A DNA stretch of 64,000 nucleotides, taken from NCBI GenBank assembly GCA_964515555.1, contig CAZEVY010000010.1, positions 30,281-94,280 of the forward strand. The letters run 5' to 3'. Shown here in pieces: positions 14,704 to 23,488 of this stretch. Origin of the DNA: CAZEVY01 sp964515555 (lineage in GTDB: Bacteria; Acidobacteriota; Terriglobia; Bryobacterales; Bryobacteraceae). Made by a program: the position numbers and the translations under genes. Position 1 is the first letter of the stretch, and the number at the start of each line of letters is the position of its first letter. The notes below the pieces were generated by a model. That model was not told the origin of the DNA and made no database searches. It was given only the letters and a program-made list of their open reading frames with translations.

Positions 14704-14996
14704 ACCACGAACCCCTGCCGGGGCTCCAGCGTCACCGTGCGATCCTCCAGGTCGATCAGAAACCGCCCCTCCACCACGTAGAAGAACTCGTCGTCCGCGT
14801 CGTGCTTGTGCCAGTGATACTCGCCCTTCACCACCGCCACCCGAACCACCGAATCGTTCACGCGGCACAGCGTCTGGTTGTACCACTCGAACGGTTTCGC
14901 CTCCGTCTCGGCGAGCTTCTGGACGTCGATCAACGCGAGCGCCGGGAACAGCACGTTCAGCCGCGTCTCGTAAGGATACGTCGGCGTCTCCGCCAT
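14610..14996 (-). CDS. Single-domain cupin protein
   Basis: The 128-residue product is one small cupin barrel. Motif 1 is GEYHWHKHDADDEFFYVVEG (residues about 59-78), with the His-His-Glu metal ligand pattern WHKHxxxxE. Motif 2 is PRQGFVVPRGVVHRTRA with the fourth His. A metal-binding cupin acting on a small sugar or acid is likely, but the substrate cannot be told. Two bases lie between the upstream gnd stop and this start, so it is co-transcribed with gnd. Its 3' end has been duplicated beyond the kinase gene downstream. Confidence 0.85.
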   Translation of the reverse strand: MAETPTYPYETRLNVLFPALALIDVQKLAETEAKPFEWYNQTLCRVNDSVVRVAVVKGEYHWHKHDADDEFFYVVEGRFLIDLEDRTVTLEPRQGFVVPRGVVHRTRAPERAIVLMVENSGIVPTGDT

Positions 14997-14998
14997 CG

Positions 14999-16466
14999 CT
15001 ACACGTTGTACGTCGTCGACGAGACCCGCCCGCCGCGGCCCGTCCAGTTGGTGTGGAAGAACTGGCCGCGCGGCTTGTCGATGCGCTCGTAGGTGTGCGC
15101 GCCGAAGTAGTCGCGCTGCGCCTGGAGAAGATTGGCCGGCAGCCGCGCCGTGCGGAAGCCGTCGTAGAAGGCCAGCGCCGTCGAGAACGCCGGCGTCGGC
15201 ACGCCGAACTGGATCGCCTGGACCAGCGCGCGCCGCCAGCCCTCATGGTAGTTGGCCAGCAGGCCGCTGAAGAAATCGTCCACCAGCAGATTGGTGAGCT
15301 TCGGGTTCTTGTCGTAGGCTTCCTTGATCTTGCCGAGGAAGCGGCTGCGGATGATGCACCCGCCGCGCCACATCAGCGCGATGCCGCCGAAGTTGAGGTT
15401 CCAGCCCTGCTCCTTGGCCGCCTCGCGCAGCAGCATGTAGCCCTGCGCGTAGGAGATCACCTTCGAGCAGTAAAGCGCCCGCCGCACGTCCTCGATGAAC
15501 CCGGCGCGATCCTTCTCCGCCGAACGTCTGGGACCCGCCAGCACCGCCGACGCCGCCACCCGCTCGTCCTTCATCGCCGAAAGACACCGGCTGTAGACCG
15601 CCTCGCCGATCAGCGTCACCGGCACGCCCAGCTCCAGCGAGCTGATGCCCGTCCACTTGCCCGTTCCCTTCTGTCCCGCCGTGTCGAGAATCTTGTCGAC
15701 CACCGGCGCGCCGTCGTCGTCCAGCTTGGCGAAGATGTCCGCCGTGATCTCGATGAGGAAGCTGTCGAGCTCGCCCTTGTTCCAGTCGGCGAAGACTTCG
15801 TGGAGCTCCGCGGCCGTGAGGCCGAGGCCGTCCTTGAGCAGATGGTAGGCCTCGCAGATCAACTGCATGTCGCCGTACTCGATGCCGTTGTGGACCATCT
15901 TGACGTAGTGGCCCGCGCCGCCTTCTCCGACCCAGTCGCAGCACGGCGTGCCGTCGGACACCTTCGCGGCGATCGACTGGAAGATCTCCTTCACGTGCGG
16001 CCACGCCGCCGGATTCCCGCCCGGCATGATCGAGGGGCCGTGCCGCGCGCCTTCCTCGCCGCCCGAGACGCCCGTGCCGACATACANNNNNNNNNNGGAT
16101 GCCCTTCTCCGCGAGGTCCTTCGTGCGGCGATTCGAGTCCGGGTAGTGCGTGTTCCCGCCGTCGATGACGATGTCGCCGGCCTCCAGGTACGGCACCAGC
16201 GCGTTGATCATCTGGTCGACCGTCTCGCCGGCCTTTACCATGATCATCACGCGGCGCGGTTTCTTCAGCGCCGCCGCCAGCTCCTGAAGCGAGTGCGTAC
16301 CCGCGACCTGCGTGCCCTTGGCCTCGTTGTTGACGAAGTCGTCGACCTTGGAGGTGGTGCGGTTGAAGACGGCGACCTTGTATCCGTGGTCGTTCATGTT
16401 GAGGACCAGGTTCTGGCCCATGACGGCGAGGCCGATCAGTCCGATGTCGCAGGTTGCTTTTTCCAC
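14999..16466 (-). CDS. gnd: 6-phosphogluconate dehydrogenase, decarboxylating, split by a 10-N gap
   Basis: Oxidises 6-phosphogluconate to ribulose 5-phosphate and CO2 with reduction of NADP in the pentose phosphate pathway. The N-terminus has the dinucleotide motif IGLAVMGQNLVLNMNDHGY and NRTTSK. The substrate signature VSGGEEGARHGPSIMPGG follows the gap, then KMVHNGIEYGDMQ with the catalytic Lys and the C-terminal FHTNWTGRGG. The N run at 16087-16096 falls between KGI and YVGTGV. If the Ns are removed, the flanking C and TG make one Leu codon and the frame is restored as KGILYVGTGVSGG, so the gene is most likely intact. Codon use is typical of the scaffold. Confidence 0.9.
16087..16096. other. 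Assembly gap (10 N) inside gnd
   Basis: Ten Ns separate ATCC and TGTAT as read on the gnd strand. The length is not a multiple of three and breaks the frame. The conserved 6PGDH motif on either side leaves room for exactly one codon, which the flanking bases already supply (C+TG = Leu). The true missing length is therefore probably zero. Confidence 0.85.
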
Positions 16467-16494
16467 GTAAACATTCTACGCGAACTCGGACGGC

Positions 16495-16529
16495 GCTCCC
16501 TCTCCGGCAGAGCCGCGGCCGGAGGGAGC
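16495..16529. promoter_or_regulatory. GC-rich hairpin between divergent genes
   Basis: GCTCCCTCTCCGGC (16495-16508) pairs with GCCGGAGGGAGC (16518-16529) apart from a two-base bulge, with a nine-base loop. It lies 28 bases upstream of gnd in the gnd/16695 divergent region. No U-tract follows on either side, so a leader structure or operator is as likely as a terminator. The rest of 16467-16694 shows nothing recognisable. Confidence 0.3.
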
Positions 16530-16694
16530 GGTCCGGCGTAGGTCCTGGACGCTTGGGTTGCTCCCTCGCGGCCGGTGCGGCCCCACCAGTCACAAGACCG
16601 GGCGTGGACGTAAGCTCTCGCAATCGCGACACTTCGCGACGCCCGCCGGCCAGAGGCGCGATGCCGCCGTGTTATTCGCTGATCGAGGTACACG

Positions 16695-17273
16695 ATGCCG
16701 AACTTCGACTACCAGCCCGTCATCCAGGGCGCGCGCGGACCCGAGCTCGCCCGGCGTCCCGCCGCCGCCATGATCGCCCACCTGCGCCGGTCCGACCTGG
16801 CCGACGCCGACCGCGAATCCATGGCCGGCCTACTCGCCTCCGCCGGCTACACCATCGACGTGCCCATCGACGTCTGGGGCTGGGACGCTGCGAAGACCAT
16901 GTCCGCGCGACGCACTTACGGCTACACCTGGGTGCCGCCCGCGCAGGGAGCGGCCATCGAGGTCGCGCCGGGACTCACGTTCCCCGGCGCGCCGTCCTAC
17001 GACCCCAGGAATCCGCCGCTGGGCGCGATTCTCGTTCCGGCGGAGGACGGCTCCTTCGTCAGCGGGCCGTCGCCGATTCCGCGCGTCGCGCCGATGCCCG
17101 CCAGGCCCGCACCCGCCGCGCCCGTCGCCGTGTTCGGCGTGCGCCTCGACGACGGGTCGTGGACCATCGGCTCCGGCGACACCATGCCGTTCCGCGCCAT
17201 CGTCGCGGGTCCCGACGCGAGGCAGTACGTGAAGGACTCGCGCGGCTTCTGGACGCGCTACTTCCCGGTGTAA
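16695..17273 (+). CDS. Hypothetical protein of unknown family
   Basis: The product has 192 residues with strongly GC-biased third positions like the neighbouring real genes. GAGG lies six bases before the ATG. The first 90 residues look globular (DLADADRESMAGLLASAGYTI, then DVWGWDAAKTMSARRTYGYT). A Pro/Ala-rich linker spans about 135-150 (PRVAPMPARPAPAAPVAVFG), and a short C-terminal domain (VRLDDGSWTIGSGDTMPFRA) follows. No signal peptide or membrane segment is present. Its last 16 bases overlap the convergent CehA-like gene. No function can be assigned. Confidence 0.6.
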   Translation: MPNFDYQPVIQGARGPELARRPAAAMIAHLRRSDLADADRESMAGLLASAGYTIDVPIDVWGWDAAKTMSARRTYGYTWVPPAQGAAIEVAPGLTFPGAPSYDPRNPPLGAILVPAEDGSFVSGPSPIPRVAPMPARPAPAAPVAVFGVRLDDGSWTIGSGDTMPFRAIVAGPDARQYVKDSRGFWTRYFPV

Positions 17274-19084
17274 CGCGCGCGATAGACTTCGCGCGCCTTC
17301 TCGAACAGCCGCACGACTTCCTGCCGGCGCTCGGGCGTCGAGAATCGCGCGCGCGTGTTGACGCGGTCGATCAGGCGCGTGATCCACTCGTCCCAGAAGC
17401 GCGCGTCGTCGGGCGATGANNNNNNNNNNNNNNNNNNNNNNNNNNNNNNNNNNNNNNNNNNNNNNNNNNNNNNNNNNNNNNNNNNNNNNNNNNNNNNNNN
17501 NNNNNNNNNNNNNNNNNNNAGATCGTCACCAGGCCCGCGTCCGTCGACCGCGAGCGAGATCATCGGCCCGTTGCTGGCGAACGATCGGCCGCGCTTGTAC
17601 GCATCGACCCAGCTCTCGGCGGTCATCGCGCCCTCGACGCGCGCGTAGACGCGGCCGCCGCCGGGCGTGTAGTGGTCGGCGACGTTGGTGAAGGCGTCGG
17701 TGCCCGCCGAAATCGCCAGCCGCATCCCGGTGTTCAACAGCCGGTACCAGTTCTCCATGGCGATCTCTTCGGGGTTGTTGCTGAGCACGTCCAGCGCATC
17801 CACCTCGCCGAGCGCCAGGTCGACGGGCAACTCGCGCGCGCTGAAGTTGTCGATGTCGGTTCCGTAGCCGGGATGCGCGTAGGTCACCGCGCCGCCCTGC
17901 TTGCGCGCCGCCGCGGCCTGCGTGAAGTTCGGCGGATAGTCCTCCCACTGCGGCGTGTCGCGGAAGCCCGTGTAGAGCGGGTGCACCAGCGACTTCAGGT
18001 TGTAGAGGCACATGTGGCCGTAGGTGCCCGAGTTGCGCATCTCCTCGTTCCACCAGACGACGTAGCCGGGCCGGCTCGAGGCGTGCGGCTTGCCCTCGAA
18101 ATAGCGCTCGTCGTGAAGGAACGCGCCCGACGAGTTGGCGACCACCATGTTGGCGTAATTCAGATCTTCGGCCAGCGTGTAGAGGCGAACGTCGTCCGGC
18201 GTGATCGACTGGTGATGCGGGGCCGTGTAGTTGGCGTGGATATGCGCGTCCGACGAGTACCAGCCCTCGCGCGCCATCTCGGCCCATCGCTCCAGGGGCA
18301 CTCGCAGGTCATGCGTGCGGCCGGCTTCGAGCTTCACGGCGCGGCGCGCGAGCCGGTACTCGATGCCGCGCGTCGCTTCGATGAGCGTCTCCCCGGCGGG
18401 CAGCTCGATCTCGAAAGTCCCCTGCGCATGGAAGTACTGCTCGGCGGATTCCGTGGTGAAGCGCGAGATCGCGCCGGGCGGCGCGTAGCCAAGACCATCG
18501 GAGGCCGTGATGTAGACGCGCGCCGGTTCGCTCAGGGTCACGCGCAGCTTCGCGAGCGGCCGGACGTCGAATCGCACATCGAACGCCGGCTGTCCCGCGA
18601 CCGGTGTGAAGGATCGCGCCGCCGCGCCCGCGGGCTCGCGCACCTTGAGGAACATGCCGCGCGAAGTCCGCTTGTCGTGGTCGACGATGACGGCCGGCAG
18701 GTTGAACACGCGATCGGCCGCGATCACGAACGGCCCGGGCACGCGCGTCCAGGTGAGCTTGCCGTCGCGGATTTCGCCGCGCGCGATATCGGGCGTGTCG
18801 AGCAGCGCGAAATCGCGCACGCGGAAGACGAAGCGGTCGCGCAGCGAGCGCATCTTTTCCGAGTTCGCGCGGCGGCGCATGAGCAGCCGCGCCATGTCGC
18901 CGAATCCGACGTCGCCTTCGACGTCGACTTCCGCGAGGCCGTTGCGGTTCACCCAGAAGCTCAGGTCTTCGTGGCCGGGGAGCGAATGCGACACCGCAGC
19001 CTGTCCCGCCGCCGCCGGAATGCGTATCAGCGCGGCCGCCAGCAGCGCCGTCGCCGCCGCGGCGAGAGCCAGGCGCGCTCTCAC
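17258..19084 (-). CDS. Secreted CehA/McbA-like PHP-type metallohydrolase, interrupted by a 100-N gap
   Basis: The GTG at 19082-19084 overlaps the TGA of the upstream DinB gene (GTGA) and opens onto a signal peptide (RLALAAAATALLAAALIRI). An N-terminal beta domain of about 230 residues precedes the metallohydrolase domain, recognised by YSSDAHIHANYTAPHH (metal His), AEDLNYANMVVAN, YAHPGYGTDID and SAGTDAFTNVADHY. CehA is carbaryl hydrolase and McbA is a relative; most family members have no known substrate. The 100 Ns at 17420-17519 follow MISLAVDGRGPGDD. The family usually has about 100 or more residues there, so the real gap is probably longer than shown. The C-terminus is WDEWITRLIDRVNTRARF and onwards. 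Confidence 0.8.
   Translation of the reverse strand: MRARLALAAAATALLAAALIRIPAAAGQAAVSHSLPGHEDLSFWVNRNGLAEVDVEGDVGFGDMARLLMRRRANSEKMRSLRDRFVFRVRDFALLDTPDIARGEIRDGKLTWTRVPGPFVIAADRVFNLPAVIVDHDKRTSRGMFLKVREPAGAAARSFTPVAGQPAFDVRFDVRPLAKLRVTLSEPARVYITASDGLGYAPPGAISRFTTESAEQYFHAQGTFEIELPAGETLIEATRGIEYRLARRAVKLEAGRTHDLRVPLERWAEMAREGWYSSDAHIHANYTAPHHQSITPDDVRLYTLAEDLNYANMVVANSSGAFLHDERYFEGKPHASSRPGYVVWWNEEMRNSGTYGHMCLYNLKSLVHPLYTGFRDTPQWEDYPPNFTQAAAARKQGGAVTYAHPGYGTDIDNFSARELPVDLALGEVDALDVLSNNPEEIAMENWYRLLNTGMRLAISAGTDAFTNVADHYTPGGGRVYARVEGAMTAESWVDAYKRGRSFASNGPMISLAVDGRGPGDDXXXXXXXXXXXXXXXXXXXXXXXXXXXXXXXXXXSSPDDARFWDEWITRLIDRVNTRARFSTPERRQEVVRLFEKAREVYRARYTGK
17420..17519. other. Assembly gap (100 N)
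   Basis: One hundred Ns of conventional, not measured, length interrupt the C-terminal part of the CehA-like gene. The reading frame happens to be the same on both sides of the filler, but this does not show the true length. Confidence 0.95.
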
Positions 19085-19674
19085 TTCGGGAAGCCGGGGT
19101 CGGCCATCACCTCGCGAATCTGCGCCAGGTGCCGGTCGTTGTGTGCGGCAAGGAACAGCAGCCACTGGTAGACGTCGAGGTCTTTCAGGATGAAGTGCGG
19201 GTAGAAGTGGCTGCGCAGGTCGGCCTGTGTGGTCCTGGCGAACTCGACCGTCTTGCCGCGGATTCCTTCGTACGCCTTCACCTGCTCGTCGCGTTGCGGC
19301 CAGCGGCCGGTGGGGCGGACCTCCTCGGGCGCCTGCACCCGCGTCGCGCGACTCGGCACGGCGCGCACCACCAGCTCCTCGCGCCCTTTTGCCGCGGCCT
19401 TCTTATCGGGCTGCGGGGCCTCCTTCATGGCCGACATCATGCGCCCGAAGACGAACTCCTCGGTCGCCGAGATATGCTCCACGCATTCGGCGACCGACCA
19501 GCGCTCCGGCGCCTGCTTCCACCGCCATTGCGCGTCGGAGAGCTTCGTCGAGATCTCGACGACCTGGGCGCGCGTCGACTCCAGGTACTTCAGCGCGCGG
19601 TCGCGCTCGGCGTCCGAGATGGTCTCCGGAAATGCAGCGGCGGCGGTCACGATGGCGAGTAACGCTCTCTTCAT
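19081..19674 (-). CDS. Secreted DinB-superfamily protein
   Basis: The 197-residue product has a short signal peptide (MKRALLAIVTAAAAF) and then a DinB/YfiT four-helix domain. The metal-ligand His residues are in SVAECVEHISATEEF and LAAHNDRHLAQIREV. Many DinB-like proteins are cytoplasmic metal-dependent thiol transferases; an exported version is common in Acidobacteriota but of unknown role. Its TGA stop overlaps the GTG start of the CehA-like gene, so the two are coupled and probably act in the same secreted process. It is divergent from the AsmA gene with 24 bases between starts. Confidence 0.85.
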   Translation of the reverse strand: MKRALLAIVTAAAAFPETISDAERDRALKYLESTRAQVVEISTKLSDAQWRWKQAPERWSVAECVEHISATEEFVFGRMMSAMKEAPQPDKKAAAKGREELVVRAVPSRATRVQAPEEVRPTGRWPQRDEQVKAYEGIRGKTVEFARTTQADLRSHFYPHFILKDLDVYQWLLFLAAHNDRHLAQIREVMADPGFPK

Positions 19675-19698
19675 GCTAATAGACTACACTGCTAATCG

Positions 19699-21345
19699 AT
19701 GGGACGCGTCCTGAAGAAACTCCTCATCGCCGTGGTGGTTCTCATCGTGGTACTGGCGATCGCGCTTTTCGCGATGCGGTCGATGCTGGTGCGCGCCGCC
19801 GAGCAGTCTCTGGTGGCGGCGCTGACCGCGGGAATGAAGACTTCGGTGGCGGTGAAGAAGATCGACTTCGCCTGGGGCCAGATGATCCGCCTGCGTCCGG
19901 CGGTGGCGCTGCAGGGCGTCGAGGTCGGGAATCCGGAGGGCTTCTCGCGGCAGCCGATGATCACGGCGGGCGAGATCGCCGCGCAGGTGGCGCTCATGCC
20001 GCTGTTCAGCGGCCGCGTCGAAGTGCTGAGCCTGGTGCTGCACCAGCCGGTCGTACGCATCGAGGAGGATCGCAAGGAGCGTACCAATCTCGAAGCGTGG
20101 ATCGAGCTGCTGGGCACGAAAGGCGGTCAACCGGCGAGCGGGGAGTCGAAGACCGCGCTCTCCATCGCGAGCCTCCTGCTCGACGGCGGACAGGTCAAAG
20201 TGGCGCGCGGCGCGCGCGATGAGATCCTGCTCGACGATATCCGGCTGACGCTCGCCGATTTCTCGGCGGACCGCTCGTGCCGGCTGACGCTGGCGGCGCG
20301 GCCCTCGAAACAGTCGCGGTCGCAGGTGTCGCTCGAATCGCAAGCGGGCCCGATCAGCGGAGCGAGCATTCCGCTGAAGGGCAGCGTCAAAGCGGAACTG
20401 GCCCCCGGCGAGATTCCGAAGGCGCGGCGCCGGGAAATCTTCGGCGATTTTCTCGGCGAGCCGGGCGACCGCGGGGCCGTGTCGCTGGAGGCGTCGGTGG
20501 AAGGCGACGCCGCGAAAGAGCTGCGCGGCAAGGGAAAGCTGAAGTCGTCGGAATTGTGGATCGGTAAGGACAAGGACAACCGCATCATGCTCGAAGGCGA
20601 GACGCCGTTCGTGTTCACGGCGCGCAAGCTGATGTCGTCGCCGGCGTTTGCGGTGTCGGTGCCGAAAGGCTCGATGCGGCTGGGGACCGGACGCTGGGAC
20701 GGGCGCATCGACGTCGACGTGGCGGGCTCGCGGATACGCGGGTCGAGCGCGGGCGCCGTGAAGAACGTCGACATCCACGAGCTGCTGCGGTGCTTCACGC
20801 CGGCGGCAAAGTCGGTGTTCGGCCGCGGCGAGATTCCGGAGTACCGGATCGCCTTCGCGGGACGCTCGGCCGGGGAGCTGCGCAATTCGCTGGCGGGCGG
20901 CGGCCGCGTCGCGCTGACCGAGGGGCGCATCGGGCTGTTCGACATTCTCTCGACCATCCGCAAACATGCCGCGAAACTGCTCGGAGGCGAGGCCGCCGCC
21001 GACGGGCAGACCAACTTCACCACGTTCGGCACCAAGTTCCAGATCCAGTCGGGAAAGATGAATTTCTCCGATATGCACCTGGCGAACCCTTCGCTCGACG
21101 TGACCGGCGGCGGATTCGTCGGCTTCGACCAGGAGATGCGCTTCGACCTGACGTCGCTGGTCCCCGCCGATGTGCTGGGCGTGGCCGCGAAAGTGGCGTC
21201 GACCGCCGAGAAGAAGGGGCTCCGCATTCCGCTGCGCGTGTCGGGCACGCTCGAGAAGCCCAAGGTGCGGCCGGAGATCAAGGGGCTGATCACCGAGCGT
21301 GTCACCGGGCTGCTCGAAGGGTTGCTCGCGCCGAGGAAGAAATAG
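19699..21345 (+). CDS. AsmA-family envelope protein
   Basis: The 548-residue product has one N-terminal membrane helix (LLIAVVVLIVVLAIALFAM, about 8-26) followed by a large periplasmic domain. AsmA features are the early VKKIDFAWGQ and VEVGNPEGFSRQPM motifs, PLFSGRVEVLSLVLHQPVVR, and the C-terminal segment with GRIGLFDILSTI, FQIQSGKMNFSDMHL and the final DLTSLVPADVL strand. AsmA-like proteins are thought to form beta-groove bridges for phospholipid transport to the outer membrane. There is nothing odd about length or composition. Confidence 0.87.
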   Translation: MGRVLKKLLIAVVVLIVVLAIALFAMRSMLVRAAEQSLVAALTAGMKTSVAVKKIDFAWGQMIRLRPAVALQGVEVGNPEGFSRQPMITAGEIAAQVALMPLFSGRVEVLSLVLHQPVVRIEEDRKERTNLEAWIELLGTKGGQPASGESKTALSIASLLLDGGQVKVARGARDEILLDDIRLTLADFSADRSCRLTLAARPSKQSRSQVSLESQAGPISGASIPLKGSVKAELAPGEIPKARRREIFGDFLGEPGDRGAVSLEASVEGDAAKELRGKGKLKSSELWIGKDKDNRIMLEGETPFVFTARKLMSSPAFAVSVPKGSMRLGTGRWDGRIDVDVAGSRIRGSSAGAVKNVDIHELLRCFTPAAKSVFGRGEIPEYRIAFAGRSAGELRNSLAGGGRVALTEGRIGLFDILSTIRKHAAKLLGGEAAADGQTNFTTFGTKFQIQSGKMNFSDMHLANPSLDVTGGGFVGFDQEMRFDLTSLVPADVLGVAAKVASTAEKKGLRIPLRVSGTLEKPKVRPEIKGLITERVTGLLEGLLAPRKK

Positions 21346-21346
21346 G

Positions 21347-21565
21347 ATGGCGACGGTACGGAAGTCGCCGCCAGTCGGCACGGCGAAGCGAAGGCCTATA
21401 CCCGGCGCGCGCGAATCCGCTCCGAGCTCGCCGTTGACTGCGCGGGAACGGCGCGACCAGGTCCTGGAAGCCTACCGGAAGGCCTTCGCGGGCTTCAACG
21501 ACGATGAGTTGTCGATTCTCGACGGAGTGGTCCTCGAACCGGTCCAGCGAGACCGGCGCCGTTGA
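21347..21565 (+). CDS. Small putative antitoxin upstream of a PIN-domain gene
   Basis: The ATG at 21347 starts one base after the AsmA stop codon. The product has 72 residues with a basic, Pro-rich N-terminus and a helical C-terminal part (LTARERRDQVLEAYRKAFAG, FNDDELSILDGVVLEP). The DDELSILDGVVLEP ending resembles the toxin-binding tails of VapB-type antitoxins. Its TGA overlaps the ATG of the PIN gene by one base. No DNA-binding fold is recognisable, so the call depends mainly on context. Confidence 0.6.
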   Translation: MATVRKSPPVGTAKRRPIPGARESAPSSPLTARERRDQVLEAYRKAFAGFNDDELSILDGVVLEPVQRDRRR

Positions 21566-22097
21566 TGGTCGATCCGGCTTCGGGGCCCTTCCTGTTTGAC
21601 ACTAGCGCCGAAGGGTGGCTGTCGCGAAGTGTCCATCCTGAAGTCGCCCGCTGGCTGCGCGATTATCTGGCGATTCACACGGTTCACGTCTCGGCCGTCA
21701 CGGTCGCATCCGAGGCTGCGCGCTCCTGTGGCGCCGCAGCGATCCCGAGCGCCGCGAGAGGATTGAAGCCGCTCGGATCGCCTACCTCCGCGCCACAGGG
21801 ACCGTACTGCCGCTCGACGAGGCTGTGGCTGTGGTCGCCGGAGAGATCGCCGCAATGTTGCCGGAGCCACCGACCCCGCCCCGCCGCTCGCATCGGCTTT
21901 CCGAGTCACGGCAGCACCGCCTGGCCAGGTGGCGCTTCGATCAGATGATCGCCGCGACCGCACTGTCAAACGCCATGCCGCTGATCCATAACAACGCGGC
22001 GGACTACGAGACGATCCGCGGCGCGATCGAGCGGTCGCCGGCACGATTTCCCGGCTTGGGCCCCCTGCAACTGATCCGATGCGGTTCCCTGGTGTGA
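21565..22097 (+). pseudogene. VapC-like PIN-domain toxin with a frameshift
   Basis: The first frame reads FLFDTSAEGWLSRSVHPEVA and continues to VSAVTVASEAAR, with the first PIN Asp in FLFDTS. Homology then moves to another frame near 21712-21725, reading LLWRRSDPERRERIEAARI, then LDEAVAVVAGEIAAML, RWRFDQMIAATALSNAMPLI and HNNAADYETI to the stop at 22095-22097. The shift is equivalent to one base missing. PIN toxins are metal-dependent RNases; this copy is broken unless the shift is a sequencing error. Catalytic acids of the second half (FDQMIA, NNAADY) remain. Confidence 0.75.
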
Positions 22098-22156
22098 GGC
22101 ATCGCAGTAGTCGATCCAATTCGAGTCCTGCGCGGCGAGGAAGAAGTAGCGCCAGA

Positions 22157-23464
22157 TCACTCCGCCAGAATCGCCGCGATGCGATCGGCATCGTTCGGAA
22201 CCACCATGGGCCGATTCCCGAAGGTCGCCGCGATGCGCGCGCCGGAAGGCGAGTCGAGCTCACCGGTGTGATAGCGATAGATGTAATCGGGGTCCTTCAG
22301 GACGTTGCCCGTCAGCACGGCGATTACGTCCGCATCCCGATCGACGGCGCCGCGCGCGACCAGTTTGCGCAAGCCCGCCAGCGTCGCCGCCGACGCCGGC
22401 TCGCAGCCGATCCCGCACAGGCCGATGACCGCCTTGGCGTCGGCGATCTCCTGCTCGGTCACCTTCTCCACGACGCCGCCCGACACCGACACCTCGTGCC
22501 ACGCCTTCGGCCACGAGACCGGGTCGCCGATCTTGATCGCGGTCGCCAGCGTCTCCGGATGCTCGACGGCGCGATATGCGCCGGCGGCGGGACTCTGCAT
22601 GAAGTCGTAGAACGGCGCCGCGCCTTCCGCCTGGATGACCGCGAGCCGGGGCGACCGGTCGAGGAAGCCCAGTGCGACCAACTCGCGCAGCGCCTTGCCG
22701 AACGCCGACACGTTGCCGAGATTTCCGCCCGGCAGCACGATCCAGTCCGGCGGGCGCCAGTCGCGCTGGTCCATCATTTCGACGATGATCGTTTTCTGTC
22801 CCTCGATGCGGAACGGGTTGATCGAGTTCAACAGGTAGATGCCCAGCCGCTCGGCGAGCGCGCGCACGAGCGCGAGAATCTGGTCGAAATTCGCCTCCAC
22901 CTGAAGCGTCCGCGCGCCGTATTCGATGGCTTGCGCCAGCTTCCCGTAAGAAATGTTCCCGTGCGGAATGAAAATGACCGGTTGCAGTCCGCCGGCGCTG
23001 GCGTACGCCGCCATCGAGGCCGACGTGTTCCCCGTCGACACGCAGGCCACGCGAGTTCTCCCGAGCCGCCGCGCCTGGGCCGCGCCGCAGGTCATTCCGT
23101 TGTCCTTGAACGATCCCGTGGGATTGAAGCCCTGGTGCTTGAAGACCAGCCGCGCCAGGCCGGCGTACCCGGCGGCGCGCGGCCCGTCGAGCAGCGGCGT
23201 GTTCCCTTCGCGCAGCGTGACCACCGGGGCGTAGTCGTCCAGAAACGGGATCATCTCGCGATAGCGCCAGACGCCGCTGGCGTCGAGCGGAGCGTTGCTC
23301 ATGCGGCGCTCGCGCCAGGTCCGCTTCAGCGCCGCCGCGTCGATGCCGTCGAACGGGTACGAGGCTTCCAGAAGGCCGCCGCAGCGCGGGCAGTTGTAGA
23401 TGACTTCGGCGATCGCGTAGCGCGAGCGGCAGGCGGGCTCGAAGCAGACCAGGTCGGCGGGCAT
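22157..23464 (-). CDS. thrC: Threonine synthase
   Basis: PLP-dependent conversion of O-phosphohomoserine to threonine. The start is the ATG at 23462-23464, just before PADLVCFEPAC; a much longer upstream frame is only the antisense of the neighbouring gene. The product has 435 residues. An N-terminal zinc-ribbon-like segment (CFEPACR...YNCPRCGG) is found in many bacterial ThrC proteins. PLP motifs are GFNPTGSFKDNGMT (Schiff-base Lys), STGNTSASMAAYASAGG and VLPGGNLGNVSAFGK. Only 24 bases separate its start from the divergent DUF4091 gene. Confidence 0.93.
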   Translation of the reverse strand: MPADLVCFEPACRSRYAIAEVIYNCPRCGGLLEASYPFDGIDAAALKRTWRERRMSNAPLDASGVWRYREMIPFLDDYAPVVTLREGNTPLLDGPRAAGYAGLARLVFKHQGFNPTGSFKDNGMTCGAAQARRLGRTRVACVSTGNTSASMAAYASAGGLQPVIFIPHGNISYGKLAQAIEYGARTLQVEANFDQILALVRALAERLGIYLLNSINPFRIEGQKTIIVEMMDQRDWRPPDWIVLPGGNLGNVSAFGKALRELVALGFLDRSPRLAVIQAEGAAPFYDFMQSPAAGAYRAVEHPETLATAIKIGDPVSWPKAWHEVSVSGGVVEKVTEQEIADAKAVIGLCGIGCEPASAATLAGLRKLVARGAVDRDADVIAVLTGNVLKDPDYIYRYHTGELDSPSGARIAATFGNRPMVVPNDADRIAAILAE

Positions 23465-23488
23465 TCCCAACCATCGTAGGATATTGGT

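Noticed and set aside
14564..16168. Long plus-strand frame opposite cupin and gnd
   Set aside because: Runs through the N gap and reads as Arg/Pro-rich antisense; both minus-strand genes have family signatures.
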